Shown here: positions 17,941-27,342 of the stretch, in pieces
Layout: each line of letters opens with the position of its first letter
Numbering within the stretch: the stretch's first letter is position 1
Source of the DNA: CAVVYJ01 sp963752495
Lineage (GTDB): Bacteria > Pseudomonadota > Gammaproteobacteria > Burkholderiales > Methylophilaceae
Assembly: GCA_963752495.1 (NCBI GenBank)
Contig: CAVVYJ010000002.1
Location: forward strand, 558,001-622,000
Direction: 5' to 3'
Length of the DNA: 64,000 nucleotides
The notes under the pieces: model-generated
What the model saw: the letters and a program-made list of their open reading frames with translations, nothing else
Told to the model about the DNA's origin: nothing
The model's database searches: none
Translations under genes and position numbers: made by a program

Positions 17941-18144
17941 ATGAAAAAATCACAAGTAATGAGTCAAACGACGCTTCTTGGAGATGCCCAGTGCAAAGTC
18001 ATTTATAACCAGCGTGGCGATATTGTTGTGCTGGAAGTGGGTGGAATCTCGCTAAAACTGGATGTCTGCAATTTTATGATGATGAACGAAATGATGCGAA
18101 AAGCAGCTGCAAGACTGGTGATGCGAACCAATATCAAATATTAA
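17941..18144 (+). CDS. Small conserved-looking protein of the iron locus, function unknown
   Basis: A 67-residue protein I do not recognise. It has no signal peptide or TM segment. The centre (CKVIYNQRGDIVVLEVGGISLKL) is similar to the centre of the small protein encoded at 18706-18951 (RVGYCEGCDVVELEIGPISLRA), so the two look like paralogues of one small family. It directly follows a Fur-type promoter with GAGGGAAAG upstream of the ATG as ribosome site. Position suggests a role in iron response; biochemical function is open. The C-terminus is Met-rich and basic. Confidence 0.7.
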   Translation: MKKSQVMSQTTLLGDAQCKVIYNQRGDIVVLEVGGISLKLDVCNFMMMNEMMRKAAARLVMRTNIKY

Positions 18145-18169
18145 ATGGTGTGAATTGCCGCTATACAAA

Positions 18170-18188
18170 GTTAATGCGAATTATTATC
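18170..18188 (+). promoter_or_regulatory. Second Fur box, upstream of hemP
   Basis: The 19-mer at 18170-18188 matches the Fur consensus at about 15 positions (right half AATTATTATC, 9 of 10). It lies 270 bases before hemP, an unusually long distance, so it may control a transcript that begins well before the gene. No convincing -35/-10 pair could be assigned. Confidence 0.6.
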
Positions 18189-18458
18189 ATTTGTGTTATC
18201 TGTGAAATTCAAAAATAGAAAAACATCTATTAGAAGTCGTTTAAATGTCCTCGTGAATAGTATTTGTGAGGCGAAAAGAATTTAAGACGTCCCCTAACAA
18301 CGTCTTAAATGTTGCAAATGCATAGCAATATGCATCTCCTTAAGATCATGAACGATCTTTTTATGGTCGCGTTAAGCTTGCTTATGTAAGCCGACCAATT
18401 TTTTGTGAGATTAGCGCTTAGAAATTTTGTTGGAAGCTGAAAGTAATGTGCAACGAAA
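18189..18458 (+). other. Structured leader or small-RNA candidate between the Fur box and hemP
   Basis: No ORF of note. It contains a perfect 10-bp inverted repeat TTTAAGACGT (18281-18290) with ACGTCTTAAA (18300-18309), a hairpin AAGATC-ATGAAC-GATCTT followed by TTT (about 18342-18362), and an imperfect stem GGTCG...CGACC just after it. Together with the Fur box upstream this could be a long hemP leader or a Fur-repressed small RNA ending at the second hairpin. The evidence is structural only. Confidence 0.4.
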
Positions 18459-18674
18459 ATGACAACTAAATTAAGCAGCAAAAGACAGGGGGGTTTTGAT
18501 GTGCAAAAGGCTGGTGATGGTGCTGAAGAGCTTGAAATAAGCAGCGCGTCTGGGGTTAAAAAACTGAGTAGCAGTAGGTTATTTGAAACATCAAAAGAAG
18601 TGATGATAGAGCACGATAACGAGATTTATATTTTACGCTTAACGCGCCAAAACAAGCTCATTCTCACTAAATAA
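18459..18674 (+). CDS. hemP: Hemin uptake protein HemP
   Basis: A 71-residue small protein whose C-terminal half is the HemP domain: SSSRLFETSKEVMIEHDNEI, then YILRLTRQNKLILTK, the invariant ending. HemP/HmuP-type proteins act in iron-responsive activation of heme or siderophore receptor genes in several proteobacteria. The N-terminal 35 residues are polar and variable. It lies in a Fur-type locus before tonB and is followed 31 bases later by a second small protein. Confidence 0.88.
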   Translation: MTTKLSSKRQGGFDVQKAGDGAEELEISSASGVKKLSSSRLFETSKEVMIEHDNEIYILRLTRQNKLILTK

Positions 18675-18705
18675 GGCGTACTAAAGGAATTCATAAGGAT
18701 TGCGT

Positions 18706-18951
18706 ATGAGTAAAAACACAACATGCACAAAAGTCCTCCTCGCCAAGAATGATGCGGGACGCGTAGGTTATTGTGAAGGTTGCGATGTGGTGGAATTGGA
18801 GATAGGGCCGATTAGCTTAAGAGCTGTTGCTGCGGATTTGCCGATTATTTCACAGTTAATTAAAGAGGCGGATGCGAATATGGCGCATTATCGCCTAGCG
18901 AAAGACTACGAGCAACGTCAACTGGCACTTGGTGCGGAGGTATTGCATTAG
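18706..18951 (+). CDS. Small protein preceding tonB, function unknown
   Basis: An 81-residue protein of no family I can name. Its centre (YCEGCDVVELEIGPISLRAVAAD) resembles the 67-residue protein at 17941, pointing to a duplicated small family. No TM segment; the C-terminal 30 residues look helical and charged (IKEADANMAHYRLAKDYE). The ATG has AAGGAT 5 bases upstream; an in-frame TTG two codons earlier is less likely. Its stop is directly followed by the tonB ATG, implying translational coupling with the TonB-ExbBD machinery. Confidence 0.72.
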   Translation: MSKNTTCTKVLLAKNDAGRVGYCEGCDVVELEIGPISLRAVAADLPIISQLIKEADANMAHYRLAKDYEQRQLALGAEVLH

Positions 18952-19753
18952 ATGGAGAATGTGCTTACAGAAAAAACAATTACTAGCGCTCTTGATAAGC
19001 ACTACCAAGACACGATTAGGCGTTTAAGTGTGTCAGTGGTTACGGTGGGTAAATATGCATTTGCACCGCAATCGTATAAGCCGTTTATTAGCGAGAAAAA
19101 GTCTGGCAGCGTATTGTTGTTTGTAATGATTTTACATATTGCAGCAATTTATTATTTGGCGCAAAAGCAATTTGCTACGCAGGCAAAAATAACATTAGCG
19201 AAGCCAATTTTGGTGAGTTTAATTGCGCCACCTGCGCCAGAACCAGTGTTAGTACCAGTGATTGAGCCACCAAAGCCGGTGATTCAACCTAAACCCAAAC
19301 TTAAAAAAGTGGTAAAGGAAATCACGCCAATTGAAATGCCGACAGAGCGTTTAGTAGAAGCCACTACGGAAGAAGTGAAAGATTTAGCGCCGCCAGCGCC
19401 AGTTCAAGTAACGCAAGAAGCGGTTGAAACTAAGGCACCGCCGAAAGCAGATATTGTTGCAGAGGAAAAAATTGAGCCACCTAAATATGGTGTGGCTTAT
19501 TTGAACAACCCTGCACCTACTTACCCTTCATTATCAAGACGCAAGGGAGAAAGGCAGAGCTTTGTTGCGGGTACTGGTCTCGGAAACAGGAGAAGCAACT
19601 GAAGTACAGCTGGAAAAAAGTAGTGGCTCAGAACGCCTTGATCAGGCTGCAATGGATGCTGTTAAAAGTTGGCGGTTTATACCTGCAAGAAAAGGCGGCC
19701 AGGCCTTAAGTGCTTATGTATTAGTCCCGATCAAATTTTCACTGAATAGTTAA
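18952..19753 (+). CDS. tonB: Energy transducer TonB (one frameshift)
   Basis: Periplasm-spanning protein that passes proton-motive force from ExbBD to outer-membrane receptors. One TM at about residues 48-68 after a long cytoplasmic N-terminus, then a Pro/Lys/Glu-rich spacer (EPPKPVIQPKPKLKK), then the TonB C-terminal domain: YLNNPAPTYPSLSRRKGE, LRVLVSETGEATEV, AAMDAVKSWRFIPARKGG. The frame changes near 19549-19553 (GAGAAAGGC, one A too many), exactly between RRKGE and RALLRVLV. Repaired length is about 266 residues. First of tonB-exbB-exbD-receptor. Confidence 0.92.
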
Positions 19754-19772
19754 TATTAAAAAGGAAGTATAA

Positions 19773-20527
19773 ATGCAGCAAATCGAATTTAATAGTTAGT
19801 TTTATTGTGAATGCAGGACCAGTGGCAATCGCTGTAGCGTTGATATTGCTAGCTATGTCAGTTGCCAGCTGGTATTTTATTGTGACTAAAACCGTTGCGC
19901 TTTGGCGTGTTAAAAGTGCGATAAAACAACATACATCAGATTTCTGGTCTGCGGCTAATTTACAAGCTGCGCTAAAAGTTGATGCATCCTCCTCGCCGAC
20001 TTATCAACTGGCGCATAGCGCAGTTGAGGCTTCTCGAGCATCATCAAGCGCATGCTATTAGCACGCTCGAAAGTGCGTGTAGCCATGAGGAGTTTGTGGC
20101 GCGCAGCATGCGGCGTACATTGGCACAAACGTCATCTCAGCTAGAGTCTGGCTTGTCTGTACTCGCTTCTGTAGGCAGTGTGTCGCCGTTTGTTGGTTTA
20201 TTCGGCACTGTGTGGGGTATTTACCACGCACTTGCAGCAATTAGTTTGAGCGGGCAAGCGACATTAGACAAAGTTGCCGGACCAGTGGGTGAGGCGCTCA
20301 TCATGACAGCGATCGGCTTGGCAGTGGCCATCCCAGCTGTGTTAGCCTACAACGCATTCGTAAAAGCCAATCGCAATATCGTCGGCGCGCTAGATCAATT
20401 TGCCCAAGATTTGCATATCTTAATTACAACAGGCGCAACCTTGGTTAAAAAGCAAAGCACGAAAACGCAGACAACGCAGAATTTAAACACCACGCCTCAA
20501 GTCAATAAACAAGGGTTGTCAGCATGA
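19773..20527 (+). CDS. exbB: Biopolymer transport protein ExbB (two frameshifts)
   Basis: Proton-channel subunit of the TonB motor. The first TM is VAIAVALILLAMSVASWYFI; the MotA/TolQ/ExbB domain follows, with SVGSVSPFVGLFGTVWGIYH and GEALIMTAIGLAVAIPAVLAY (quoted in part). Three frames must be joined: from the ATG at 19773 (AAGGAAG upstream) a one-base shift near 19786-19797 avoids an early TAG, and a second near 20034-20040 (TCTCGAGC) joins the helix-1 part to the rest (HHQAHAISTLES). Repaired length is about 250 residues, normal for this subfamily. Overlaps exbD by 4 bases. Confidence 0.88.
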
Positions 20528-20957
20528 TAGGGGGGCAATCAAATAACGGCTTAAGTGCCGATATACATGGACAAGCGCACAATCTGCCAATGTCAGAAAT
20601 CAACACCACACCGCTGGTGGATGTGATGTTGGTTTTGCTGGTGATTTTTATCATCACAGCACCTCTGCTAACCCATGCAGTTAAAATTGATTTGCCGCAG
20701 GCTACCAGCCAGCCTCTGCCAGAAAAGCCAGAAGTGATTTCATTGGCAATAGATGCGACTGGAAAAACTTATTGGGATGATGTGCCTTTGGTGCCAGGCG
20801 AGCTACAAGCCAAACTGGAAGCGGCTGCTCACAAAACGCCACAGCCTGAATTGCAAATCCGTGCAGATAGACAAACGCGTTACCAAATATTACTGAGATG
20901 ATGGGATGCGCAAAATGAGGTATCAAAAAGTTGGGTTTTATCAGCGAACCTAAATAA
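20524..20957 (+). CDS. exbD: Biopolymer transport protein ExbD (3' end damaged)
   Basis: Proton-relay subunit with one TM: SEINTTPLVDVMLVLLVIFI contains the essential Asp (in LVDVML), followed by a periplasmic domain ELQIRADRQTRYQ. The open frame stops at 20901, but the normal ending is recognisable in shifted frames to a TAA at 20955-20957 (EMMG, then VGFISEPK-like). At least one base is missing near 20888-20894 and more between 20904 and 20922, all explicable as lost homopolymer bases. This is the densest cluster of indels in the window. Confidence 0.85.
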
Positions 20958-20967
20958 TATATTTTAA

Positions 20968-21015
20968 AGCCAGCCAGTAAGTGTTGCCATGTCAATGACT
21001 TAGATAGCCAGCCAG
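20968..21015. repeat. Direct repeat upstream of the siderophore receptor
   Basis: AGCCAGCCAG at 20968-20977 recurs at 21006-21015, 38 bases apart, in the short gap between exbD and the receptor. No Fur box is visible here, so the receptor may depend on upstream promoters. Confidence 0.45.
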
Positions 21016-21038
21016 CAACAATGACAGGGAGCAATACC

Positions 21039-23265
21039 ATGAAGTTTTATCAACAGAAATCGATTTATCTCGCAGTGATGCTAGCTGCACAAACACTGAC
21101 AGCGGTGGCGGAAGAACCTCAACCAGCAAATTCCAATTGGAAGAGTTGGAGGAAGTGAATGAAGTCATCAAGGAGATAAAGCAAGACGGCTATCAGGCAC
21201 CAAAACGCGAGTGGGCAAAACGCTGCAGGATCCACACGATATTCCACAAGCCGTAACAACAGTGACAAATCAATTGATGCAAGATCAGCAGGTTGGTTCG
21301 CTACGTGAAGCGTTACGCAATATTTCTGGGTTGACTTTTAACGCTGCCGAAGGCGGGCGCAGTGGCGATAATTTCATGTTGCGCGGTTTTTATACATTTG
21401 GCGACATTTATATGGATGGTATTCGTGATACAGCTGTATATAACCGCGAAACATTTAATTTGGAGCAAGTGGATGTACTTCGCGGCTCAGCGGCTATGTT
21501 GTTTGGACGCGGCCAAGCGGGGGGCGTGATTAACCAAGTGAGCAAAATGGCACAGCTGTACGATAAAAATACAGTCACTGGCAGTCTGGGTGAATACAAT
21601 TATCATCAATTTACTGGCGACTTCAATAAGCAACTAGGCGAAACAGTAGCAATCCGTGTGAATGTGATGGATAGAAAAGAGGAAACTTATCGCGAGAATC
21701 CTGCTAATGGTGATAGTCCGGTGTTTGATAGAAAAGGCCTGGCATTGAGCATTGGCGCGGGAATTGATACAGAGAATGAGTTTTACTTAAATCATGTGTA
21801 TACGCAAACGCGCGACGTGCCTGACTATGGCATTTCATTTTTTAACAAACGGCCTGTTGATAGAACTGTGGCGACTGGCAAAATTGACGACGAAACTTTT
21901 TATGGCGGCGATAAGAATTTTGATGATTCTGATACGCGAGTTACTACAGGGATATTTACCCATAAGTTTAGCAAGGAAACTCAATTAAGAACGCAGTTGC
22001 GTTATGCGGATTATGAACGCGCCTACTGGACGAAGACACCAAGCGCCACAGCAACACCAACTGCAACACTAGGTGTGGGCGGCAACCCCAATCGCGTATC
22101 GGATTACGAAACGCTGACTTTCCAATCGGATTTCAGCACCAAGTTAGACTTGGCCAATATGACGCATGAGCTATTGGCAGGGGTTGAATACTTTGACGAA
22201 GATTCTTTTCGCCACGCATTGCGTAACTTAGGCACGGCCGCTGCGCCAAGCTACCGGAGTAGCCAATTGGTGATTACCGGCAATCGTGGGTTTAATGAAT
22301 TCGACAGCGTAACAAAATCATATTATGTGCAAGATACCGTAGAATTTGTTCCGCATTGGAAGTTAATGCTGGGAGCCCGTCGCGACCATTTGGACGCGGA
22401 TTATTTAAGCTCCGTTGGCGCGACAACAAACAATTTAGCGCGCAAGCTCAAGTTTAAAGAAGATAGCTATCGCGCAGGTCTATCTTGGCAACCTACAGAT
22501 ACTGCGCACTACTACTTAACCTATACTGATTCATTTAGCCCAACAGCTGATTTATATCAGTTGACAGCTATATCGAAGCCGCAGCCGCCCGAGACCAGCA
22601 AAACCGCAGAATTAGGCGCCAAGTGGTTGTTTTTGAATGGTGATTTGGCTTTTAGAACTGCACTTTACAGTAGCACCAAAGAGTGGGAACGCAATAACGA
22701 TTTAGAGGCAACCGCTGCGATTTTGACCAAAAAACGTCGAACAAATGGCGTGGAGCTGGAAGTGGCAGGAAAAATGACTGACAACTGGGAAGTGTTTGGG
22801 GGTATCTCGTTAATGGATGCGGAAATATTGCAAGTTGCAGAAAATATTGACGGAACAACCGGTGTAATATCGCGCGCAGATCCAAGATTCAAAGGTGAGC
22901 GCCCACGTAACACCCCGGCAGCCACGCTCAATTTATGGACGACGTATAAATTCCTAGGTAATTGGAAAGTTGGCGGTGGTATTGAGGCCAAAGGTGAAAG
23001 AACCGGTTATAACCCACAACAAACGGTGGCACAGACTTCTGCCGCAGGCGGTGTGTTTGACAATGGCAGCTTTAATCCGAACACCTTACCCGGCTACGCC
23101 CGTCTGGATGGTCTCTTGGCCTATGAAGCCCAGAAGTGGACGGTACGTTTGAATATTAAAAACTTACTCGATAAAAAGTATTATGATGCACTTTATGATA
23201 ACGGTGCATTCTCAGTGCCGGGCAATAGACGTCAAGCCATTGTGACGACTGAGTTTAGATTTTAG
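21039..23265 (+). CDS. TonB-dependent siderophore receptor, Fiu/PiuA-like (frameshifts near the start)
   Basis: Outer-membrane gated channel. The signal peptide (MKFYQQKSIYLAVMLAAQ, then TLTAVA) starts at an ATG with AGGGA upstream; the frame then shifts near 21128-21135 and at the A-run 21202-21205 before the long open frame from 21211. A TonB-box-like ELEEVNEV precedes the plug domain (GKTLQDPHDIPQAVTTVTN, NFMLRGFYTFGDIYMDGIRD, VLRGSAAMLFGRGQAGGVIN). The rest is a 22-strand barrel ending in the classic aromatic EFRF. The family takes up catecholate siderophores. The PiuC-like dioxygenase downstream supports that reading; the ligand is inferred. Confidence 0.9.
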
Positions 23266-23276
23266 AGAGTCAAATA

Positions 23277-23957
23277 ATGCTATTACGCGTACCCCAGGTG
23301 TTAAATGCTGACGAACTTTCGCAATTGCGAGAGCTGATGTCTGCTGCTGATTGGACCGATGGCAAGGTCACCGCGGGTACGCAATCTGCACAAGTTAAGC
23401 GTAATATACAGCTGCCAGAAACTTCAGAATACGCAGATAAGGCAAGACAGATTGTTTTGAAAGCATTAAGTCGCAACGCTTTGTTTTTTTCGGCAGCTTT
23501 ACCTAAAAAGATTTATCCGCCATTATTTAACCAGTATCGAGAAGGTATGGATTTTGGTGCGCATATCGACAACGCAGTGCGCACGCATGCAGTCACTGGT
23601 TTGCACGTTCGCACTGATATTTCATGTACGTTGTTTATTGCGGACCCGGAAAGCTACGAAGGCGGTGAACTGGTAATTGAGGATACTTACGGGCACCAAA
23701 TGGTGAAATTGCCAGCAGGTGATATGGTGCTCTACCCGGGTACCAGCTTACATCATGTGCGCCCAGTAACAGAAGGCGCACGGCTAGCCTGCTTTTTTTG
23801 GGTACAAAGCATGATTCGCGAGGATGCGCAAAGAACCTTGTTGTTTGATATGGATGCTGCGATTGCCACATTACGTGAACAAATGGGTGATACAGCTGCA
23901 GTCATCAGGTTAACAGGAAACTACCACAACCTGATTCGTATGTGGGCAGATACTTAA
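23277..23957 (+). CDS. Fe(II)/2-oxoglutarate dioxygenase, PiuC/YbiX-like
   Basis: A 226-residue PKHD-type hydroxylase. The iron ligands are His and Asp in GAHIDNAVR and the distal His in SLHHVRPVTEG; the 2-oxoglutarate-binding Arg is in GARLACFFW. QYREGMDFGAH and YPGTSLHHV are the family marks of PiuC/YbiX, which travels with the PiuA/Fiu catecholate receptor in many proteobacteria. It starts 11 bases past the receptor stop. The substrate is unproven; modification of the siderophore is the usual suggestion. Confidence 0.9.
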   Translation: MLLRVPQVLNADELSQLRELMSAADWTDGKVTAGTQSAQVKRNIQLPETSEYADKARQIVLKALSRNALFFSAALPKKIYPPLFNQYREGMDFGAHIDNAVRTHAVTGLHVRTDISCTLFIADPESYEGGELVIEDTYGHQMVKLPAGDMVLYPGTSLHHVRPVTEGARLACFFWVQSMIREDAQRTLLFDMDAAIATLREQMGDTAAVIRLTGNYHNLIRMWADT

Positions 23958-23968
23958 TTATCTCAAAC

Positions 23969-25748
23969 TTAGTTATCAAGATGCGGGGCAACTTTTAGCA
24001 CTTCTTCAACAGTTGTGAGCCCAGCAGCCACTTTTTCTGCGCCATTAAGCATTAAAGGCTGCATACCTTCCTGATAGGCTAAATTTCTTAGTTGTGCCAG
24101 CTCAGTGTGTGGTGTGATAAGTTTGCGTAATTTGGGCGTAATGGTCAGCATCTCATAAATCCCGCTACGGCCTCTGTAGCCAGTATTGCGGCATTCTAGG
24201 CAGCCAACCGCTTTCATCGCCTGGTTGGTTTATTTGCCTTAAATGGCCGTGTGATAGATGCCCATTCTTCGTCTGTAATTTCTGTGGGAGCTTTGCATGC
24301 AGGGCAAAGCGTACGCACCAAACGCTGTGCCATAATGCCCAGCACTGTTGAATGGATGAGATAAGATGGAACGCCTAAATCCAGCAAGCGCGTGACAGCC
24401 GAAGGTGCGTCATTAGTGTGCAAGGTCGAAAGTACCAAATGGCCCGGTAAGCGCAGCCTGAATCGCCATTTCAGCTGTTTCGATATCGCGAATTTCACCA
24501 ATCATGATAATGTCCGGGTCTTGCCGCATAAGCGTACGAATGCCATCGGCGAAGTTAAGACCAATATTGGTGGTTACCTGCATTTGGTTAAATGCGGGCT
24601 CTATCATTTCAATCGGGTCTTCCACCGTGCTCACATTAACTTCTGGCGTGGCCAAATGTTTGAGTGTGGAATAGAGCGTGGTGGTTTTCCCAGATCCTGT
24701 AGGGCCGGTAACCAAAATAATCCCGTTCGGGTGCTTAGTCCACTCTTCCCATAATTTGGCTTGTTTTTTTGAAAAACCAAGTTTGATAAAATCTTGCACA
24801 ATGACTTCTGGCGTGAAAATCCGCATCACCAGCTTTTCGCCAAATGCTGTAGGCATCGTGGATAAGCGTAGTTCCATCTCAGAGCCATCGCTATTGACTG
24901 GTTTTAATGCGGCCGTCTTGCGGGCGACGCTTTTCCACCATGTCCATGCGACCCAGCAATTTAATGCGGCTGGTAATCGCGTTCATGATATTAGGCGGAA
25001 GCTGGTAGACCTGATGCAACACACCGTCGATCCTAAAGCGCATCATGCCCATGTTGCGGCGTGGTTCTAAATGAATGTCACTTGCGCGCTGTTCAAACGC
25101 ATATTTGAATAGCCAATCTACAATGTTGACCACATGCTGCTCATTGGCATCAAGATTTTTGTCTTTGCCTAATTCAACCAGCTGTTCAAAATTTTGTACG
25201 CCGACAATTTGACCTGCTTTGGATAAATTAGCTTGGCTAATCGAGCTCGCGAGGTTATAAATTTCTGGCAAATAACGGCTAATCTCAAGCGGGTTTGCCA
25301 TCACAAGCTTGATCTTCATTCCCAAAACGCGCTCTAAATCTGGAATCCAATCAGTTTGGTAGGGTTCTGCTGTAGCAACAATCGCTTCATTGCCTTTTAC
25401 AGAAATCGGCATGATTCTCAAACGCTCTGCATAAGCCTTGGAGACGATTTGTGCGGCAGAAGTGAAATCTAATTTAAGCGGGTCAATGTGGTAGAACTCA
25501 AGTCCGGCTTCATCTGCAAGCCAGCGAGAGAGAAAGTCCACATTCATTACTTTGTGTGGAGACATCAAGTCTTTCCACTTTTGCTCACCAATAATCACCA
25601 ACGGGCTTAAGTTAGAGCTATCGAGTTTGCGGTCTTTATAAAGCTTTTCTGCATTAAGTTTGTCGAGTTTGCCAGCGTTAACCAGCATGCGTAACACATC
25701 GCCAATATTGAGTTTATTTTTGTTAGAAGGGGAAGATGCTTTAACCAT
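23969..25748 (-). CDS. GspE/PilB-family secretion or pilus ATPase (three frameshifts)
   Basis: Hexameric ATPase of type II secretion or type IV pilus assembly. N-terminal GspE-N region (about residues 1-150), then ASDIHLEPR, Walker A TGPTGSGKTTTLYST, Asp box VEDPIE, Walker B RQDPDIIMIGEIRD, His box and a zinc motif CPAC...CLEC near the end. Three indels split it: about 24222-24231, 24441 (GGCCC, one G too many) and 24900. All conserved boxes survive repair. No pilC, pilD or gsp genes adjoin, so its system is uncertain; pilT/pilU and a pilin elsewhere in the window favour pili. The start MVKASS is preferred to an upstream TTG. Confidence 0.85.
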
Positions 25749-25785
25749 GGGGTGATTGATTGAAATTATGTGATTTGGTTCTATG

Positions 25786-26653
25786 CTATGTGATTCGCAT
25801 GGATAAATCAATGGCGCGGATATTTTTTGTGATGCTGCCTACCGAAATACGGTCTACACCTGTTTCGGCGATTGCACGCACCGTTTCTAAATTAACATTG
25901 CCGCTGGCTTCCAGCAAGGTTTTTCCAGCAGTGACTTTCACCGCTTCGCGCATGTCGTTTAGGCTAAAATTATCCAGTAAAACACTCGCGGCACCTGCAT
26001 CTAGTGCTTGCCGAAGTTCATCTAAGATTTTCAACTTCAATTTGAATGCTCACATTTTTATTTTTTTGAGCATGCTTGAGAGCCGCATGGATACTGCCTG
26101 CTGCGGCAATGTGGTTTTCCTTTATTAGAATGCCATCATACAAAGCTAAGCGCTGGTTAAAACCACCGCCTACTGTGACGGCATACTTTTCTGCTAACCT
26201 TAATCCGGGCAGTGTTTTGCGTGTATCCAAAATTTGCGCGGTTGTCCCTGCGATGGCATCCACATACTGGCGTGTGTGTGACGCCACACTCGAGAGTGTT
26301 TGCAAAAAATTGAGCGCACAGCGCTCTCCACTCAACAGTGCGCGTGCATTGCCGCTAATTTCGCAAAGTAACTGATTAGCAGAAATTCTGTCGCCTTCAT
26401 TTACATGCCAATGGATTTGTACGTTTTTGTCTAATTGTCTAAAGCAAGCAACTACCCAGTCTTGCCCGCAGACAATGGCCTCTTCACGCGAAATAATAGT
26501 TGCATGTGCATCACTATTGGGCAATATCAGAGCGGCTGTCAGGTCGCCTGTTCCAATGTCTTCTGCCAACGCTAAAGCTACTTGGTCGCTTACCAACTTG
26601 TTAAATGCTTGGCTATCGCGCGGGTATTGTTGTGTGAATAGAGGCAAAGGCAT
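25786..26653 (-). CDS. nadC: Nicotinate-nucleotide pyrophosphorylase (one frameshift)
   Basis: Quinolinate phosphoribosyltransferase of NAD synthesis. EDIGTGDLTAALI begins the family; GERCALNFLQTLSSVAS, ILDTRKTLPGLR and GGGFNQRLALYDGILIKENH (catalytic and PRPP sites) follow, and the tail has LLEASGNVNLETVR and DRISVGSIT. The two frames join near 26022-26027 (TCTAAGATT; one extra base) at IEVENLDELRQAL. Repaired length is 288 residues, as usual. Divergent from the GST gene across 47 bases. Confidence 0.94.
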
Positions 26654-26700
26654 AATTGCATTATAATGTACTTAAACTGATAAGAAATGGTTGTTCGAGG

Positions 26701-27309
26701 ATGAAATTACTATATACGCTAAATAGCCCCTATGCACGTAAAGTGCGCATTGTGGCTATGGAAAAACATATTGAGATGGAACTGCAAGAAGTGGTGCTGA
26801 CGGACCCCGATTGCCCAGTCAAACAATATAACCCGCTGGGCAAAGTCCCTACACTTGTTTTGGATGACGACGAAGCCATTTATGATTCCCGCGTGATTGT
26901 AGAATATCTGGATCATCGTACCCCTGTGAGTAAATTGGTACCAAATGAAAATAGCGCAAGAATTTCGGTAATCCGTTGGGAGGCGCTTAGCGATGGCATT
27001 TGCGACGCCGCCGTGGCTGCGATGCTGGAAGGTCGCAAGCCAGAGGCGATGCAATCGAAAGCGTTTATCGAGAAGCAATTGGGTAAAGTAACGGCAGGTT
27101 TAGAAACGCTCAATAAAGACATTGCTAAAAAGAAATGGTGCGTGAACGAGACATTTAGTCTAGCTGACATTGCGCTAGGCTGTATGCTGGGTTATGTGGA
27201 TTTGCGTTTTAAGCATTTGAATTGGCAAGATAAATACTTGAACTTGGCAAAACATTACAGTATTTTGATTAAACGCCCGAGTTTTAAAGAAACAGCACCG
27301 GTTCCTTAA
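26701..27309 (+). CDS. Glutathione S-transferase family protein
   Basis: A 202-residue cytosolic protein. The thioredoxin-like N-terminus is MKLLYTLNSPYARKVRI with the catalytic Ser in NSPYARK (YfcF/GstB-type arrangement), and NPLGKVPTLVLDDDEAIYDS holds the cis-Pro and the glutathione-binding DS pair. The all-helical C-terminal domain ends with FSLADIALGCMLGY. Substrate unknown. Start chosen at the ATG after CGAGG; an in-frame upstream ATG would overlap the nadC promoter region. Its stop codon coincides with the end of a copied mnmA tail on the other strand. Confidence 0.86.
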   Translation: MKLLYTLNSPYARKVRIVAMEKHIEMELQEVVLTDPDCPVKQYNPLGKVPTLVLDDDEAIYDSRVIVEYLDHRTPVSKLVPNENSARISVIRWEALSDGICDAAVAAMLEGRKPEAMQSKAFIEKQLGKVTAGLETLNKDIAKKKWCVNETFSLADIALGCMLGYVDLRFKHLNWQDKYLNLAKHYSILIKRPSFKETAPVP

Positions 27310-27336
27310 ATCGCTGCAGTAATAACTCCGCCGCGC
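27309..27336 (-). repeat. Second copy of the mnmA gene tail
   Basis: On the minus strand, just after the mnmA stop, the sequence again encodes GGVITAAI and a stop, where the real gene end encodes GGIITAAI. The copies differ mostly at third codon positions, so this is an old duplication or a diverged allele remnant, not a recent slip. Confidence 0.6.
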
Positions 27337-27342
27337 TTTTAA

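Noticed and set aside
18459..18674. HemP as a second ferric-uptake regulator
   Set aside because: Too short for a Fur protein and ends in the diagnostic RLTRQNKLILTK of HemP.
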